A stretch of 64,000 nucleotides of DNA from a virus: positions 1 through 64,000 of the IMG/VR virus record IMGVR_UViG_3300032050_000037, one strand, 5' to 3'. Every line of letters starts with the position of its first letter. Position 1 is the first letter of the stretch. Positions 52,727 through 61,653 of the stretch are shown in pieces. The notes under the pieces were generated by a model. It did not search any database and was not told where the DNA came from. It saw only the letters and a list, made by a program, of their open reading frames with translations. A program made the translations under genes and the position numbers.

Positions 52727-52923
52727 CCACAGTAAAAGTTGATCTATCATTTACTCGAAATCTTGGAAACTATGAAAGTATAAAAATAGGTATTGGCGTA
52801 GAGGATGAAGTACGTTCTGGAGAAAATGTCGATACAGCAACAGAACGTGTTTATAAATTTGTAGAAGATAAACTAATTCAAAAAACACAAGAAGTAGAAG
52901 AAGAGTTAAAACGTGGCAAATAA
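52723..52923 (+). CDS. Hypothetical small protein
   Basis: 66 residues, acidic to mixed, with a strand-helix pattern (TVKVDLSFTRNLGNYESIKIGIGVEDEV, then VYKFVEDKLIQKTQEVEEEL). Found in a replication operon with overlaps to both neighbours (4 and 11 bases). The pattern resembles a family of small proteins seen beside phage helicases; function unknown. Confidence 0.6.
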   Translation: MTTVKVDLSFTRNLGNYESIKIGIGVEDEVRSGENVDTATERVYKFVEDKLIQKTQEVEEELKRGK

Positions 52924-53230
52924 TAAAGAGGCATATATTCTTTTAACAATGTATCAAAATATGTATAAAGAAAAATATGGTAAACTTCCTTCTTTAAATA
53001 AGTATAGAGAAAAATGGGCCATGCAAGATGTTGTTGATAGTATAGGGTATGAACGTGCTAAAGAATTATTGCAATATTATTTTACAACTGGTAAACATGG
53101 ACATCCGCTTCAGTTTTTCTTTTTTAATTTTGATAAAATTGATATAATGCAAAAAGAAATTGAAAAAGATAAAAGAAATCGTAAAATATTACAAGAAGCA
53201 ACTAAGAAATTAGTAGAGGGAGAAGAGTGA
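52913..53230 (+). CDS. Possible helicase loader (small helical protein)
   Basis: 105 residues from a GTG start. Helical throughout, with Tyr/Lys-rich N-terminus (YILLTMYQNMYKEKYGKLPSLNKYREKWAMQDV) and GYERAKELLQYYFTTG. Directly before and overlapping (GTGA) the DnaB-type helicase gene, where SPP1 G39P-type helicase loaders or other loaders are often found. The role rests on position and size only. Confidence 0.45.
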   Translation: MANNKEAYILLTMYQNMYKEKYGKLPSLNKYREKWAMQDVVDSIGYERAKELLQYYFTTGKHGHPLQFFFFNFDKIDIMQKEIEKDKRNRKILQEATKKLVEGEE

Positions 53231-54465
53231 ATACAGAAGCTACATTAATATCTGCTGTATGTAAAAATAAAGATATAAGCACCCTATTAGCAGATAATGT
53301 TGATGACTTATTTACATCTCATAGGGATATTTGGGAAGGTCTTAAATCATATTATTATAAATTTAAAGCAGTTCCTGAAACTGGTGTGCTTCAAGAAAAA
53401 TTTAAAGATTTCGAACCAGACTTAAACGTAAAGGCAGAAACTGGATATTACCTAGACAAATTAAAAAATGAATATTTATCTGCACGATTAAAAAGTATTA
53501 TTCTTCAAGGTGGATCTGCATTAAAAGAAGATGCAGCCTCTAGAGTATTAGCAGATATGCAAAGTAAACTTGCTGGACTTGCTAGGTTTACTAATAATGT
53601 AAGAGACTTAGATGTTACAGACCTAGAAGCAGCAGAAAGACATTTTATGTCTGTAAAAGATAGATCTTCCGCAATGGGCGGAAGTCCAGGAATAAAAACT
53701 GGATTTGAAGCAATTGATAAAGCATATCCTACAGGAATGGCTCCAGGACATTTAATTGTTGCAATTGGTTGGCCAGGAAAAGGTAAAACATGGTTTACTT
53801 CATATCTTGCATGTAAAGCTTGGGAGCAAGGATTTAAACCAATGATTATTTCTCTAGAAATGTCGCCAGAAAATATGCGTGATCGTATTTATACAATGCT
53901 TGGCTCAGGTTTGTTTAAGGCATCAGATTTATCAAAAGGTGACATTAATATAGATGATTTTAGATCATGGGGTAATAAAAAGTTTGAAAATAAAAATGGA
54001 TTTATTCTTGTTTCAAATGAAGGCGCAGGAGATGTAACTCCAGCAACAGTACAAGGTAAAATAGATCAGCACAAACCAGACCTTGTTATTTTAGATTATC
54101 ACCAATTATTTAATGATAATAAAAGAAGTAATTCTGAAGTAGAAAGAAATAGAAATATATCTCGTGAGTTTAAATTACTTGCTGTAACAAACAACATACC
54201 AGTTATTGATATTACTGCTGCTACAGCAGACGATATCTCAGATCAAGAAAATCCACCAATGATGTCTCAGGTTGCATGGTCTAAAGCTATTGAATATGAT
54301 GCTGATATGGCTATGGCTATTCATAGATATCCTCAAACAAATCTTATTGAAGTTGTTTCTAGGAAAAATAGACATGGTCATGATTTTGACTTCCATTTAG
54401 ATTGGGATATCAATAGAGGTATTATTAAAGAGTTATACGATTATGTACCACCACAGCCAAATTAA
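53227..54465 (+). CDS. Replicative DNA helicase, DnaB/RecA fold
   Basis: 412 residues from a GTG overlapping the previous gene by 4 bases. Walker A GWPGKGKT (181-188), Walker B PDLVILDYHQL (D290) and the IISLEMSPENM segment are typical of DnaB-family helicases; VVSRKNRHGHDFDFHLDW fits the C-terminal arginine-finger region. The N-terminal 120 residues are the helical primase-binding part. It unwinds the fork with the primase two genes on. Confidence 0.9.
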   Translation: MNTEATLISAVCKNKDISTLLADNVDDLFTSHRDIWEGLKSYYYKFKAVPETGVLQEKFKDFEPDLNVKAETGYYLDKLKNEYLSARLKSIILQGGSALKEDAASRVLADMQSKLAGLARFTNNVRDLDVTDLEAAERHFMSVKDRSSAMGGSPGIKTGFEAIDKAYPTGMAPGHLIVAIGWPGKGKTWFTSYLACKAWEQGFKPMIISLEMSPENMRDRIYTMLGSGLFKASDLSKGDINIDDFRSWGNKKFENKNGFILVSNEGAGDVTPATVQGKIDQHKPDLVILDYHQLFNDNKRSNSEVERNRNISREFKLLAVTNNIPVIDITAATADDISDQENPPMMSQVAWSKAIEYDADMAMAIHRYPQTNLIEVVSRKNRHGHDFDFHLDWDINRGIIKELYDYVPPQPN

Positions 54466-54736
54466 AAGATTTCAAATTGATGTAGAGTTTAGAGACGATT
54501 CAGATATTATTAGACTCAAAAATCAATATGAAAATATGTTAGTTCATCAAATGAGAGACAAAGGATATTCTAGAGTACTTGACATAGACACCGCATTTTC
54601 AGTAGAATTTACTGGTGAGACATGGAAGTTCTTAATGACTATTTATGGAATACATACAGGAAGGCGGAAGGCATGGGAATCAGAGGGAATAACACAAGGC
54701 AAGTTAATTCCACGCAATATGCGCCAAACCATATAA
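54443..54736 (+). CDS. Hypothetical protein between helicase and primase
   Basis: 97 residues. It overlaps the helicase end by 23 bases and the primase start by 64. The sequence (IDVEFRDDSDIIRLKNQYENMLVHQMRDKGYSRVLDIDTAFSVEF) looks folded but matches no family I know. The large overlap with the primase frame reduces confidence in its 3' half. Confidence 0.55.
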   Translation: MYHHSQIKRFQIDVEFRDDSDIIRLKNQYENMLVHQMRDKGYSRVLDIDTAFSVEFTGETWKFLMTIYGIHTGRRKAWESEGITQGKLIPRNMRQTI

Positions 54737-55671
54737 AATCAGTAGTTAAAGAAATAGGATTAAGAATTATTAGTGAATCTAATAATAATTTAGTTATATA
54801 TTGTCCATTTCATAATAATACTCATAGTCCAAGTTTTTATATTAGCGAAGATAATGGAGCATGGCTCTGTTTTAACCCTTCATGCGGTGAAACTGGTAAC
54901 ATAATTCAGCTAGTTAAAAAAATTACTGGTAAAAATGATTTTGAATCTATAAGGCTGGTTGCAGCAAAGGAAGCACAGGCTTTAGATAATTTTGATGAAA
55001 CCTTAAATTCAGTATTAGAAGATAAGCCTGAGTTTATTGAATTTGATCAAAAAAAATTAGATGAATTATATATGGAATTAACATTTAATAAATTAGCTAG
55101 AGATTACTTTGAGTCTCGTGGAATAAATCAAGAATCTATAACATATTTTAAATTAGGATATTCTGAATCTCAAGGCATGGCTATTGTCCCAGTGCATAGC
55201 CCAGACGGAATTCCAGTAGGACTAGTTGGCAGATCAATATCAGAAAAGAAATTTAAGAATAGCACAAACTTGCCAAAGAACAAAACATTATTTAACATAC
55301 ATCGTGCTAAAAAAATAGGTGACCATGTAATAATTGTAGAATCAAGTTTTGATGCTATTAGAATACATCAATCTGGATTTCCAAATGTGGTAGCCACACT
55401 AGGTGGACACATATCTACAGATAATATTAATTTATTAAATAGATATTTTAACAAAATTATTATCATGACAGACGCAGATCAAGCTGGCAGAGAATTAGGA
55501 ATATCAATATCTAATAAATTAAAGAATAAAGACATCTTGTGGGCTTCTTATTCTTATGGTAAGATATATCCACATGATGCAAAAGATGCAGGAGATATGT
55601 CAGAAGAAGAAATAAAAATATGTATTAAAAATGCAGTTTCTGATATTGAATACAAATCTTGGAATTTATGA
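54673..55671 (+). CDS. DNA primase (DnaG-type)
   Basis: 332 residues starting MGIRGNN, with AAGGCGGAAGG upstream; a longer frame begins at 54622. The zinc-binding domain has YCPFHNNTHSPSFYI and CFNPSCG (CxxH...C-x4-C). The TOPRIM domain has VIIVESSFDAIR (catalytic Glu) and IIIMTDADQAGRELG (DxD). It makes RNA primers for the helicase-polymerase set. Shorter than bacterial DnaG because the helicase-binding domain is absent, as in other phages. Confidence 0.9.
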   Translation: MGIRGNNTRQVNSTQYAPNHIKSVVKEIGLRIISESNNNLVIYCPFHNNTHSPSFYISEDNGAWLCFNPSCGETGNIIQLVKKITGKNDFESIRLVAAKEAQALDNFDETLNSVLEDKPEFIEFDQKKLDELYMELTFNKLARDYFESRGINQESITYFKLGYSESQGMAIVPVHSPDGIPVGLVGRSISEKKFKNSTNLPKNKTLFNIHRAKKIGDHVIIVESSFDAIRIHQSGFPNVVATLGGHISTDNINLLNRYFNKIIIMTDADQAGRELGISISNKLKNKDILWASYSYGKIYPHDAKDAGDMSEEEIKICIKNAVSDIEYKSWNL

Positions 55672-55677
55672 TATAAT
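55669..55677 (+). promoter_or_regulatory. Extended -10 promoter for the SSB gene
   Basis: TGATATAAT, overlapping the primase stop. The mRNA leader is about 42 bases and carries AGAGGAAG before the ATG at 55726. Confidence 0.55.
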
Positions 55678-55725
55678 AAAAAGACAGATAGATCTATACT
55701 ATCAACTACAGAAAGAGGAAGCAAA

Positions 55726-56391
55726 ATGGGTCTTGTAAAAGGACTAAAAGATTTAAATAAAGTAATGGATAAACCGCAATCATCTAGCGGAGACGGCAGT
55801 AAAGCTCGTTGGGTTAAATTAGATGACTCAGAAAGTGTTAAAATTAGATTTTTACAGGAATTAGATCCTGACTCTCCACATTATAATGAAAAAAATAGTT
55901 TAGGTTTTATTGCTGTTGAGCATACAAATCCTAAAGACTATAAGCGTAAAGCTTTATGTACAATTGATGACCAAGGAAAATGTTGGGGATGTGAGCAGCA
56001 TCGTAAGGATTACAAGGCAGGATGGAAAGGCCGTTCCCGTCTTTATATCAATGTCCTTGTAGATGATGGCAAAGAAGAGCCATATGTTGCCATCTTGTCT
56101 CAGGGTAGTAGTGGAAAGACTATTACTCCTACATTAATTGAATATGCTGGCGAAATGGGTAGCATTTCAAATTTAATGTGGCGCATTAAGCGTACAGGCA
56201 CAAAAACAGATACCAGTTATACAGCAATCCCTCTTGCTAAAGATGAAACACCATTTGATTCATCTGGATTGGAACTGTACGAATTGGAAAAGGTTGCAGT
56301 TCGTGACCTACCCTATACAGAGCAAGAAGCCTTCTTTAATGGTGAAGGCGGAGAAGAGCCATCAAACGCAACAGGTAGCGTAGAGTGGTAA
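55726..56391 (+). CDS. Single-stranded DNA-binding protein (gp32-like)
   Basis: 221 residues. A central zinc site CTIDDQGKCWGCEQH, flanked by basic and aromatic strands (RLYINVLVDDGKEEPYVAILSQG), resembles T4 gp32-type or actinophage SSBs. The C-terminus is acidic and ends in VEW (EGGEEPSNATGSVEW), the usual tail for recruiting replication proteins. Own promoter, good ribosome site, and a terminator after it: high expression expected. It coats ssDNA during replication and recombination. Confidence 0.75.
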   Translation: MGLVKGLKDLNKVMDKPQSSSGDGSKARWVKLDDSESVKIRFLQELDPDSPHYNEKNSLGFIAVEHTNPKDYKRKALCTIDDQGKCWGCEQHRKDYKAGWKGRSRLYINVLVDDGKEEPYVAILSQGSSGKTITPTLIEYAGEMGSISNLMWRIKRTGTKTDTSYTAIPLAKDETPFDSSGLELYELEKVAVRDLPYTEQEAFFNGEGGEEPSNATGSVEW

Positions 56392-56400
56392 ATTAAATAA

Positions 56401-56436
56401 ATAGGGGCTGGCTATTGTCAGCCCCTATATTATTTA
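56401..56436 (+). terminator. Terminator after the SSB gene
   Basis: ATAGGGGCTG (56401-56410) pairs with CAGCCCCTAT (56419-56428), a perfect 10-bp stem with loop GCTATTGT, followed by a weak U-run (ATTATTTA). Confidence 0.75.
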
Positions 56437-56443
56437 GTAGAAT
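56415..56443 (+). promoter_or_regulatory. Leaderless promoter for the DNA polymerase gene
   Basis: TTGTCA (56415-56420), 17-bp spacer, TAGAAT (56438-56443), six bases, ATG (56450). The -35 lies inside the terminator loop and right arm. No Shine-Dalgarno sequence. Confidence 0.65.
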
Positions 56444-56449
56444 GCTTTT

Positions 56450-59400
56450 ATGACAAATTTTGCTCACCTACATGTCCATAGCTATTACAGCTTAATGGAT
56501 GGATTAAATTCACCCAAAGCTCTAGCAGAAGCTGCAAAAAATAATGGACATACAGCAATTGCTATTACAGATCATGGAACATTATCTTCTCATAGAGAAA
56601 TGCAATTAGCATGTAAAGAAATTGGAATTAAGCCAATATTAGGTGTAGAGGCATACATATCACCAACAGATAGGTTTGATAGATCATCTAAAACAGATAA
56701 AAGTATTCAGGCATATAACCATATTATCCTTTTAGCCAAAAATATGAAAGGTTTAGAAAATATAAATATTTTACAAGAAATTGCTTGGAACGAAGGATTT
56801 TATCATAAACCACGTATTGATAGAGAGGTATTAAAAGAATATGCGGAAGGTATTATTGTACTTAGTGGATGTCTTAATGGTCTTATTAGTAAATGCATTG
56901 AACGGCAGGAGTTCTCAGAAGCAAAACTTATACTCAAAGATTTTAAACAAACTTTTGGCGAAGATTTTTACATTGAGGTTCAATCTCACAACCCACAAGA
57001 AATAAATAATAAATTATTAGAGTTTGCAAAAGAACTAGACATCAAACCAGTTGCAACATCAGATTCTCATTTTGCTAAAAAAGAAGACAAGGTTTTAGTT
57101 GAAGCTATGTTAATTCTATCTACATCTCCAAAATCAGATAAAGAATCAGATTTTGAGATGTCTAGAAATATAAGTAATATGATGGATAGGTTTAATTATT
57201 TATACCCAAATAGGAAAATATCATTTCAAGAACAAAATCTCTGGATTCAGTCTAGAAAAGAAATAGAAGAAGATTTTAATAAAGTTGGGATAAATCGATC
57301 AGATATTTTTGATAATACAATAGAAATTGCTAATAAAATTGAAGAATACGATTTTAATAGTGGTCTAGACCTCCTCCCAGTACCCAAGACGGATGCAGAT
57401 CAGAAACTGGCTGAGATGGCCTTTAAAGGCTTAGAAAGCCTACATCTGACCTCATCATGGCTAGGAAATGACATATATGAGCAAAGATTGATAGAAGAAT
57501 TAGAAATTATTAAAGATAAAAGTTTTGCCTCATATTTCCTAGTAGTAGCAGACATGATTAATTGGGCTAAAGAAAATAATATTATGGTTGGTCCTGGTCG
57601 TGGCTCTGCTGCTGGTTCATTAGTATGTTATGCCCTAGGAATTACAGATGTAGACCCAATTGAATATGACTTATTGTTTTTCCGATTTATTAATCCTGAG
57701 CGTAATGACTTCCCAGATATAGATACAGACTTTGAGGATCGTCGTCGCAAAGAGGTTAAAGATTATCTTAAAAAGAAATTTAAGCATGTAGCATCTATTT
57801 CAACATACACATATTTTAAAGATAAAGGCGTTATTAGAGATGCTGCTCGTGTATTTATGGTTCCACTACAAGACGTAAATCGTGCAATGAAGTCAATTGA
57901 TACATTTGAAGATTTTATGGAATCTCCTAACACAAAAGAATTTAGATCTAAATATCCAGAAGTGGTATGGCTTGCTGAAAGATTACGTGGAAAAATTAGA
58001 TCAGTTGGAGTACATGCTGCAGGAGTTGTTGTTGCTAAAGATGATTTAAGAAAATATGCACCAATTGAATCTAGAGAAGACGCACAAGATAAAGTTTCTG
58101 GCAGAATACCAGTAGTAGCTTATGATATGGACACCGTAGCAGATATTGGTTTAATTAAATTAGATGCATTAGGCTTAAAAACATTATCAGTTATCTCAGA
58201 TACATTAAAATCAATTAAAGAAAGATACAATAAAGATATTATTCTTTCTGATTTATCTTTAGATGATGCAGAGGTATATAGAGTATTAAGTGATGGATAT
58301 ACAAAAGGTGTATTCCAAGCTGAAGCTACTCCGTATACAAATTTATTAATTAAAATGGGTGTAGATAAATTTGAAGATCTTGCTGCTTCAAATGCTTTAG
58401 TGCGTCCAGGTGCCATGAACACGGTAGGTGCTTCATATATTAATAGAAAACATGGATTTGAAGATGTAGAATACGTTCATGAAATTATGAAACCTTTTAC
58501 TGAAAATACATATGGTGTTATCATATATCAAGAGCAAGTTATGCAAGCTTGCGTTTATTTAGGAGGGATGACTTGGTCTGAGGCTGATAAAGTTCGTAAG
58601 ATCATAGGAAAGAAAAAGGATGCAAAAGAATTCGACCAGTTCAAGGATAAATTTATTGATGGGGCTTCAAAACACATTTCTAAGAAAAAAGCCGAATCCC
58701 TATGGCATGATTTCGAAGCTCACGCAGGTTATTCTTTTAACCGTAGTCATGCCGTTGCTTATTCTATGCTTTCTTATTATACTGCTTGGCTTAAAAAGTA
58801 TTACCCTCTTGAGTTCATGTTTTCAGTACTTAAAAATGAAAATGATAAAGATGCTAGGACAGAATATTTAATTGAAGCAAAAAGATTAAACTTAAAAATA
58901 TTATTGCCACACATCAATGAATCAGAAGTTTATTTTTCTTTAAAAAATGATGCAATTCAATTTGGATTAGCTGAAATTAAATTTATATCTGATAGTATTG
59001 CAAATAAAATTATAGAAAAGAGACCGTATGAATCGTATGCAGATTTCATTAAAAAAGCCTCTGCCAAAGGCAGCGGTATTAACAGCAGGGCTATTACTGC
59101 TCTTAATAACATTGGTGGGGCTGCTTTTACGGATAATCAGCGTAATAACAAAGAAAAAGAAAATTATTACGAATATTTAGGAATACCGACTTTTAATACA
59201 GATTTGCCTCCACGAATTAAAGCACAGGCAAGGCCAATAGAAGATTTTGATGATCTTGGATCCTTTCCAATGTTTGGGATGGTAAAAAGTATTAAACGTG
59301 GTACTGGTTGGGCCAGAGTAGAATTAGTAGATGAAACAGGATCAATTGGTTTATTCCATCATGAACAAACTCAAATTGAAACTGGACAGATGTACTTTAT

Positions 59401-59731
59401 TCTTGTAGGAGATAATCGTATTGCTAGGTATATTAAAATAAACGATATCGATCCAAACGGCTCAGACTTATTTGTAGATTATTTGTATAGAAAAGAATAC
59501 GATATGGAAGATAATGAAATGATGGTAATTAATTTTAATCCATATAAAACAAAAGCTGGAAAAACGATGGCACATATTGTTATGACAAATAAAAATAAAG
59601 AATTAACAAGAGCTATTGCATTCCCATCTATGTATCCACAAGTATTAGCAAAAATGCGTGAGGGAATGAAATGTAAACCTGTTCTGTCTAAATTAGATGA
59701 TGGAACCTTAATGATAAAGGAAGTAAAATGA
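56450..59731 (+). CDS. dnaE: DNA polymerase III alpha subunit (C family, DnaE-type)
   Basis: 1093 residues. N-terminal PHP domain (HLHVHSYYSLMDGL at 6-19; AITDHGTLS; GVEAYI). The palm has GPGRGSAAGSLVCYALG and PDIDTDF with D423 and D425 as two catalytic aspartates; a helical fingers region follows (GVHAAGVVVAKDD, NALVRPGAMN, GVIIYQEQVM). The tail has an OB-like segment (GWARVELVDETGSIGLF). Shorter than host DnaE, lacking part of the C-terminal tau-binding region. It replicates the phage genome, presumably with the host clamp. Leaderless start. Confidence 0.95.
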   Translation: MTNFAHLHVHSYYSLMDGLNSPKALAEAAKNNGHTAIAITDHGTLSSHREMQLACKEIGIKPILGVEAYISPTDRFDRSSKTDKSIQAYNHIILLAKNMKGLENINILQEIAWNEGFYHKPRIDREVLKEYAEGIIVLSGCLNGLISKCIERQEFSEAKLILKDFKQTFGEDFYIEVQSHNPQEINNKLLEFAKELDIKPVATSDSHFAKKEDKVLVEAMLILSTSPKSDKESDFEMSRNISNMMDRFNYLYPNRKISFQEQNLWIQSRKEIEEDFNKVGINRSDIFDNTIEIANKIEEYDFNSGLDLLPVPKTDADQKLAEMAFKGLESLHLTSSWLGNDIYEQRLIEELEIIKDKSFASYFLVVADMINWAKENNIMVGPGRGSAAGSLVCYALGITDVDPIEYDLLFFRFINPERNDFPDIDTDFEDRRRKEVKDYLKKKFKHVASISTYTYFKDKGVIRDAARVFMVPLQDVNRAMKSIDTFEDFMESPNTKEFRSKYPEVVWLAERLRGKIRSVGVHAAGVVVAKDDLRKYAPIESREDAQDKVSGRIPVVAYDMDTVADIGLIKLDALGLKTLSVISDTLKSIKERYNKDIILSDLSLDDAEVYRVLSDGYTKGVFQAEATPYTNLLIKMGVDKFEDLAASNALVRPGAMNTVGASYINRKHGFEDVEYVHEIMKPFTENTYGVIIYQEQVMQACVYLGGMTWSEADKVRKIIGKKKDAKEFDQFKDKFIDGASKHISKKKAESLWHDFEAHAGYSFNRSHAVAYSMLSYYTAWLKKYYPLEFMFSVLKNENDKDARTEYLIEAKRLNLKILLPHINESEVYFSLKNDAIQFGLAEIKFISDSIANKIIEKRPYESYADFIKKASAKGSGINSRAITALNNIGGAAFTDNQRNNKEKENYYEYLGIPTFNTDLPPRIKAQARPIEDFDDLGSFPMFGMVKSIKRGTGWARVELVDETGSIGLFHHEQTQIETGQMYFILVGDNRIARYIKINDIDPNGSDLFVDYLYRKEYDMEDNEMMVINFNPYKTKAGKTMAHIVMTNKNKELTRAIAFPSMYPQVLAKMREGMKCKPVLSKLDDGTLMIKEVK

Positions 59732-59967
59732 GCAAAACTCCTGCAGAGATATATCAAGCAATGAATGCTACTAATATTTTAGTAGCAATTTTAGATTCAC
59801 AAAAAAAGATATCTGTTCCGCTAGATGTATTTTTAAATGCCTCTAATGAAGATAAAAATTTAAGTGTTGAATATAACGAGGATATAGCCTCGTTTGTTTT
59901 TGAACTAAAGGATAAAATTGAACAACAAAATATTGATAAGAATGTTGAATCAAATACAAATGAATAA
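59728..59967 (+). CDS. Small hypothetical protein, paralog A
   Basis: 79 residues overlapping the polymerase by 4 bases (ATGA). The N-terminal half AMNATNILVAILDSQKKISVPLDVF matches the protein at 60.3 kb (NLRATTAFVAILKHQGKVSVPADIF), and both end their conserved part in (Y)(N/D)(E/K)D-LxxF-FEL. The pair flanks the MazG gene. Function unknown. Confidence 0.6.
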   Translation: MSKTPAEIYQAMNATNILVAILDSQKKISVPLDVFLNASNEDKNLSVEYNEDIASFVFELKDKIEQQNIDKNVESNTNE

Positions 59968-60301
59968 TTTAATAACTGATTATGGTTTAGATGCCTTATC
60001 TGCAATTCTTCATGAAACAGCTATAGAAAAAGGATTTTGGGACGGTGAATATAACTATGACAAAATTGGAAACAAGTTGGCATTGGTACATTCTGAAGTA
60101 ACTGAAGTCTTAGAAGCAATAAGAAAATCAAAAGGTAGTGAGCATATTGTTGAAGAAATGGCCGATATAATTATTCGTTTATTAGATATATATGCTGCTA
60201 TGAGAAATGAAAATGATATTGTTCATAGCTTAGATGAAGTTATGGATAAAAAAATTAATATAAATAAAAGTAGACCAAGACTTCACGGAAATTTATTTTA
60301 A
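59960..60301 (+). CDS. mazG: MazG-like nucleotide pyrophosphohydrolase
   Basis: 113 residues from the ATG at 59960 (8-base overlap with the preceding gene, ATGAATAA). The all-alpha NTP-pyrophosphohydrolase motifs are present: KLALVHSEVTEVLEAIRKS (E-x3-E) and EEMADIIIRLLDIYA (E-x3-D). These chelate Mg and hydrolyse dNTP or (p)ppGpp-type substrates. Phage MazG is thought to redirect host nucleotide signalling or clean the nucleotide pool. Fits the RNR-polymerase context. Confidence 0.85.
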   Translation: MNNLITDYGLDALSAILHETAIEKGFWDGEYNYDKIGNKLALVHSEVTEVLEAIRKSKGSEHIVEEMADIIIRLLDIYAAMRNENDIVHSLDEVMDKKININKSRPRLHGNLF

Positions 60302-60310
60302 TGGTATAAT
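60282..60310 (+). promoter_or_regulatory. Leaderless promoter for paralog B and recA
   Basis: TTCACG (60282-60287), 17-bp spacer, TATAAT (60305-60310) with TG extension (TGGTATAAT), six bases, ATG (60317). The spacing favours the second ATG over the first at 60314. Confidence 0.6.
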
Positions 60311-60316
60311 CGTATG

Positions 60317-60643
60317 ATGAATCAAAAAGACCTTGAAACAATATTTAATAATTTACGAGCAACAACAGCTTTTGTAGCAATATTAAAACATCAAGGCAAA
60401 GTATCGGTACCAGCAGATATTTTTAAAGAATTACTAAATGAACAATCTTGGCCAAATGATTTTATTACTAAAAATGGAAGTGCTATGTGCGTTACTTACG
60501 ATAAAGATTTAAATGAATTTGGTTTTGAATTAATGTACGAAGACGACGGATACAGACCAACAAATTCTATAGGATTTCAATGTACAAGAGGAAATTTAGA
60601 AGTAGGATATATAGATTACAATAGCCCATATTATAGAAAGTAG
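60317..60643 (+). CDS. Small hypothetical protein, paralog B
   Basis: 108 residues. Residues 6-31 repeat the motif of the 79-aa protein. It has a longer C-terminus (EDDGYRPTNSIGFQCTRGNLEVGYIDYN). The start at 60317 is chosen because it lies six bases after TATAAT, as at other leaderless genes; 60314 also has an ATG. Upstream of recA. Function unknown. Confidence 0.6.
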   Translation: MNQKDLETIFNNLRATTAFVAILKHQGKVSVPADIFKELLNEQSWPNDFITKNGSAMCVTYDKDLNEFGFELMYEDDGYRPTNSIGFQCTRGNLEVGYIDYNSPYYRK

Positions 60644-60648
60644 TTTAA

Positions 60649-61653
60649 ATGACAATTGAAATAAATGAAATATTATCTAAACTAGATCCAAAAACTAGAG
60701 ATAGAGTTCAGTCAGCTCAAAGTGTTCAGGTAAAAAAACAAGTTACTCCAAGTATTGGATTAAATATGGCGTTGCGTGGAGGACTTCCATATGGTCGTCA
60801 AGTTTTAGTATGGGGCAATAAGTCTGCTGGAAAATCTTCTTTTTGTTTACAAATGATAGGCATGGCACAAAAAGAAGGAAAAGTATGTGCATGGATAGAT
60901 GCTGAAGCATCTTACGATCCAGCATGGGCAGAACAACTTGGTGTAGATTCAGAAAAATTAATTTATTCGCCAGCAAAAACAGTTAATGATATGGTAGATG
61001 TCGCAACTAAATTAATGGAAGCAGATGTTGATTTAATTGTTGTAGACTCTATCTCTGCATTATTGCCAGCTATTTATTTTGAAAAAGATGGAAATGAATT
61101 AAAAGATTTACAAGATACAAAACAAATAGGCGCTGAAGCAAAGGATATGACCCACGCAGTCAAAATGTTAAACTATGCAAACAAAAATACATTACTTGTT
61201 CTTATCTCCCAACAAAGAAACCAATTTGGATCTATGCATGCCAGCCATATACCTACGGGAGGAATGGCAGTCAAATTCTTTTCCACCACTGTTATTAAGT
61301 TATGGTCTTCCGAGGCTGAGGCTAATGCTATCAAGGCTGGCGTTAAAGTTGGCGATAAAATTATTGAGCAAAGAGTCGGCAGACCAGTTAATTGGATTGT
61401 TGATTACAGCAAAGTATCCCCACCAAATTTATCTGGGCAATACGACTTCTATTATCAAGGAGAAACTTTAGGAGTTGATAAAGTAGGAGAAACTTTAGAT
61501 GTTGCAGAAATGTGTGGGCTTGTAGAAAAAGGCGGAGCTTGGTATACAGTAGATGGAGAAAGATTACAGGGACGAGCTAAAGCAGTACAGTATTTAAAAG
61601 ATAATCCAGATGTTGCTAACAAATTAATTGAGGAAATAAATGCCAAGTCTTAA
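60649..61653 (+). CDS. recA: RecA-family recombinase
   Basis: 334 residues. Walker A GNKSAGKS (56-63), E86 in DAEASYD (catalytic Glu) and Walker B DLIVVDSISAL; LVLISQQRNQFG and GGMAVKFFSTTVIKL correspond to the L1/L2 region and core. Close to bacterial RecA in order and length. It performs strand exchange in replication, repair and host-genome interaction. Followed by zinc and nuclease-like genes that could process recombination intermediates. Confidence 0.92.
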   Translation: MTIEINEILSKLDPKTRDRVQSAQSVQVKKQVTPSIGLNMALRGGLPYGRQVLVWGNKSAGKSSFCLQMIGMAQKEGKVCAWIDAEASYDPAWAEQLGVDSEKLIYSPAKTVNDMVDVATKLMEADVDLIVVDSISALLPAIYFEKDGNELKDLQDTKQIGAEAKDMTHAVKMLNYANKNTLLVLISQQRNQFGSMHASHIPTGGMAVKFFSTTVIKLWSSEAEANAIKAGVKVGDKIIEQRVGRPVNWIVDYSKVSPPNLSGQYDFYYQGETLGVDKVGETLDVAEMCGLVEKGGAWYTVDGERLQGRAKAVQYLKDNPDVANKLIEEINAKS

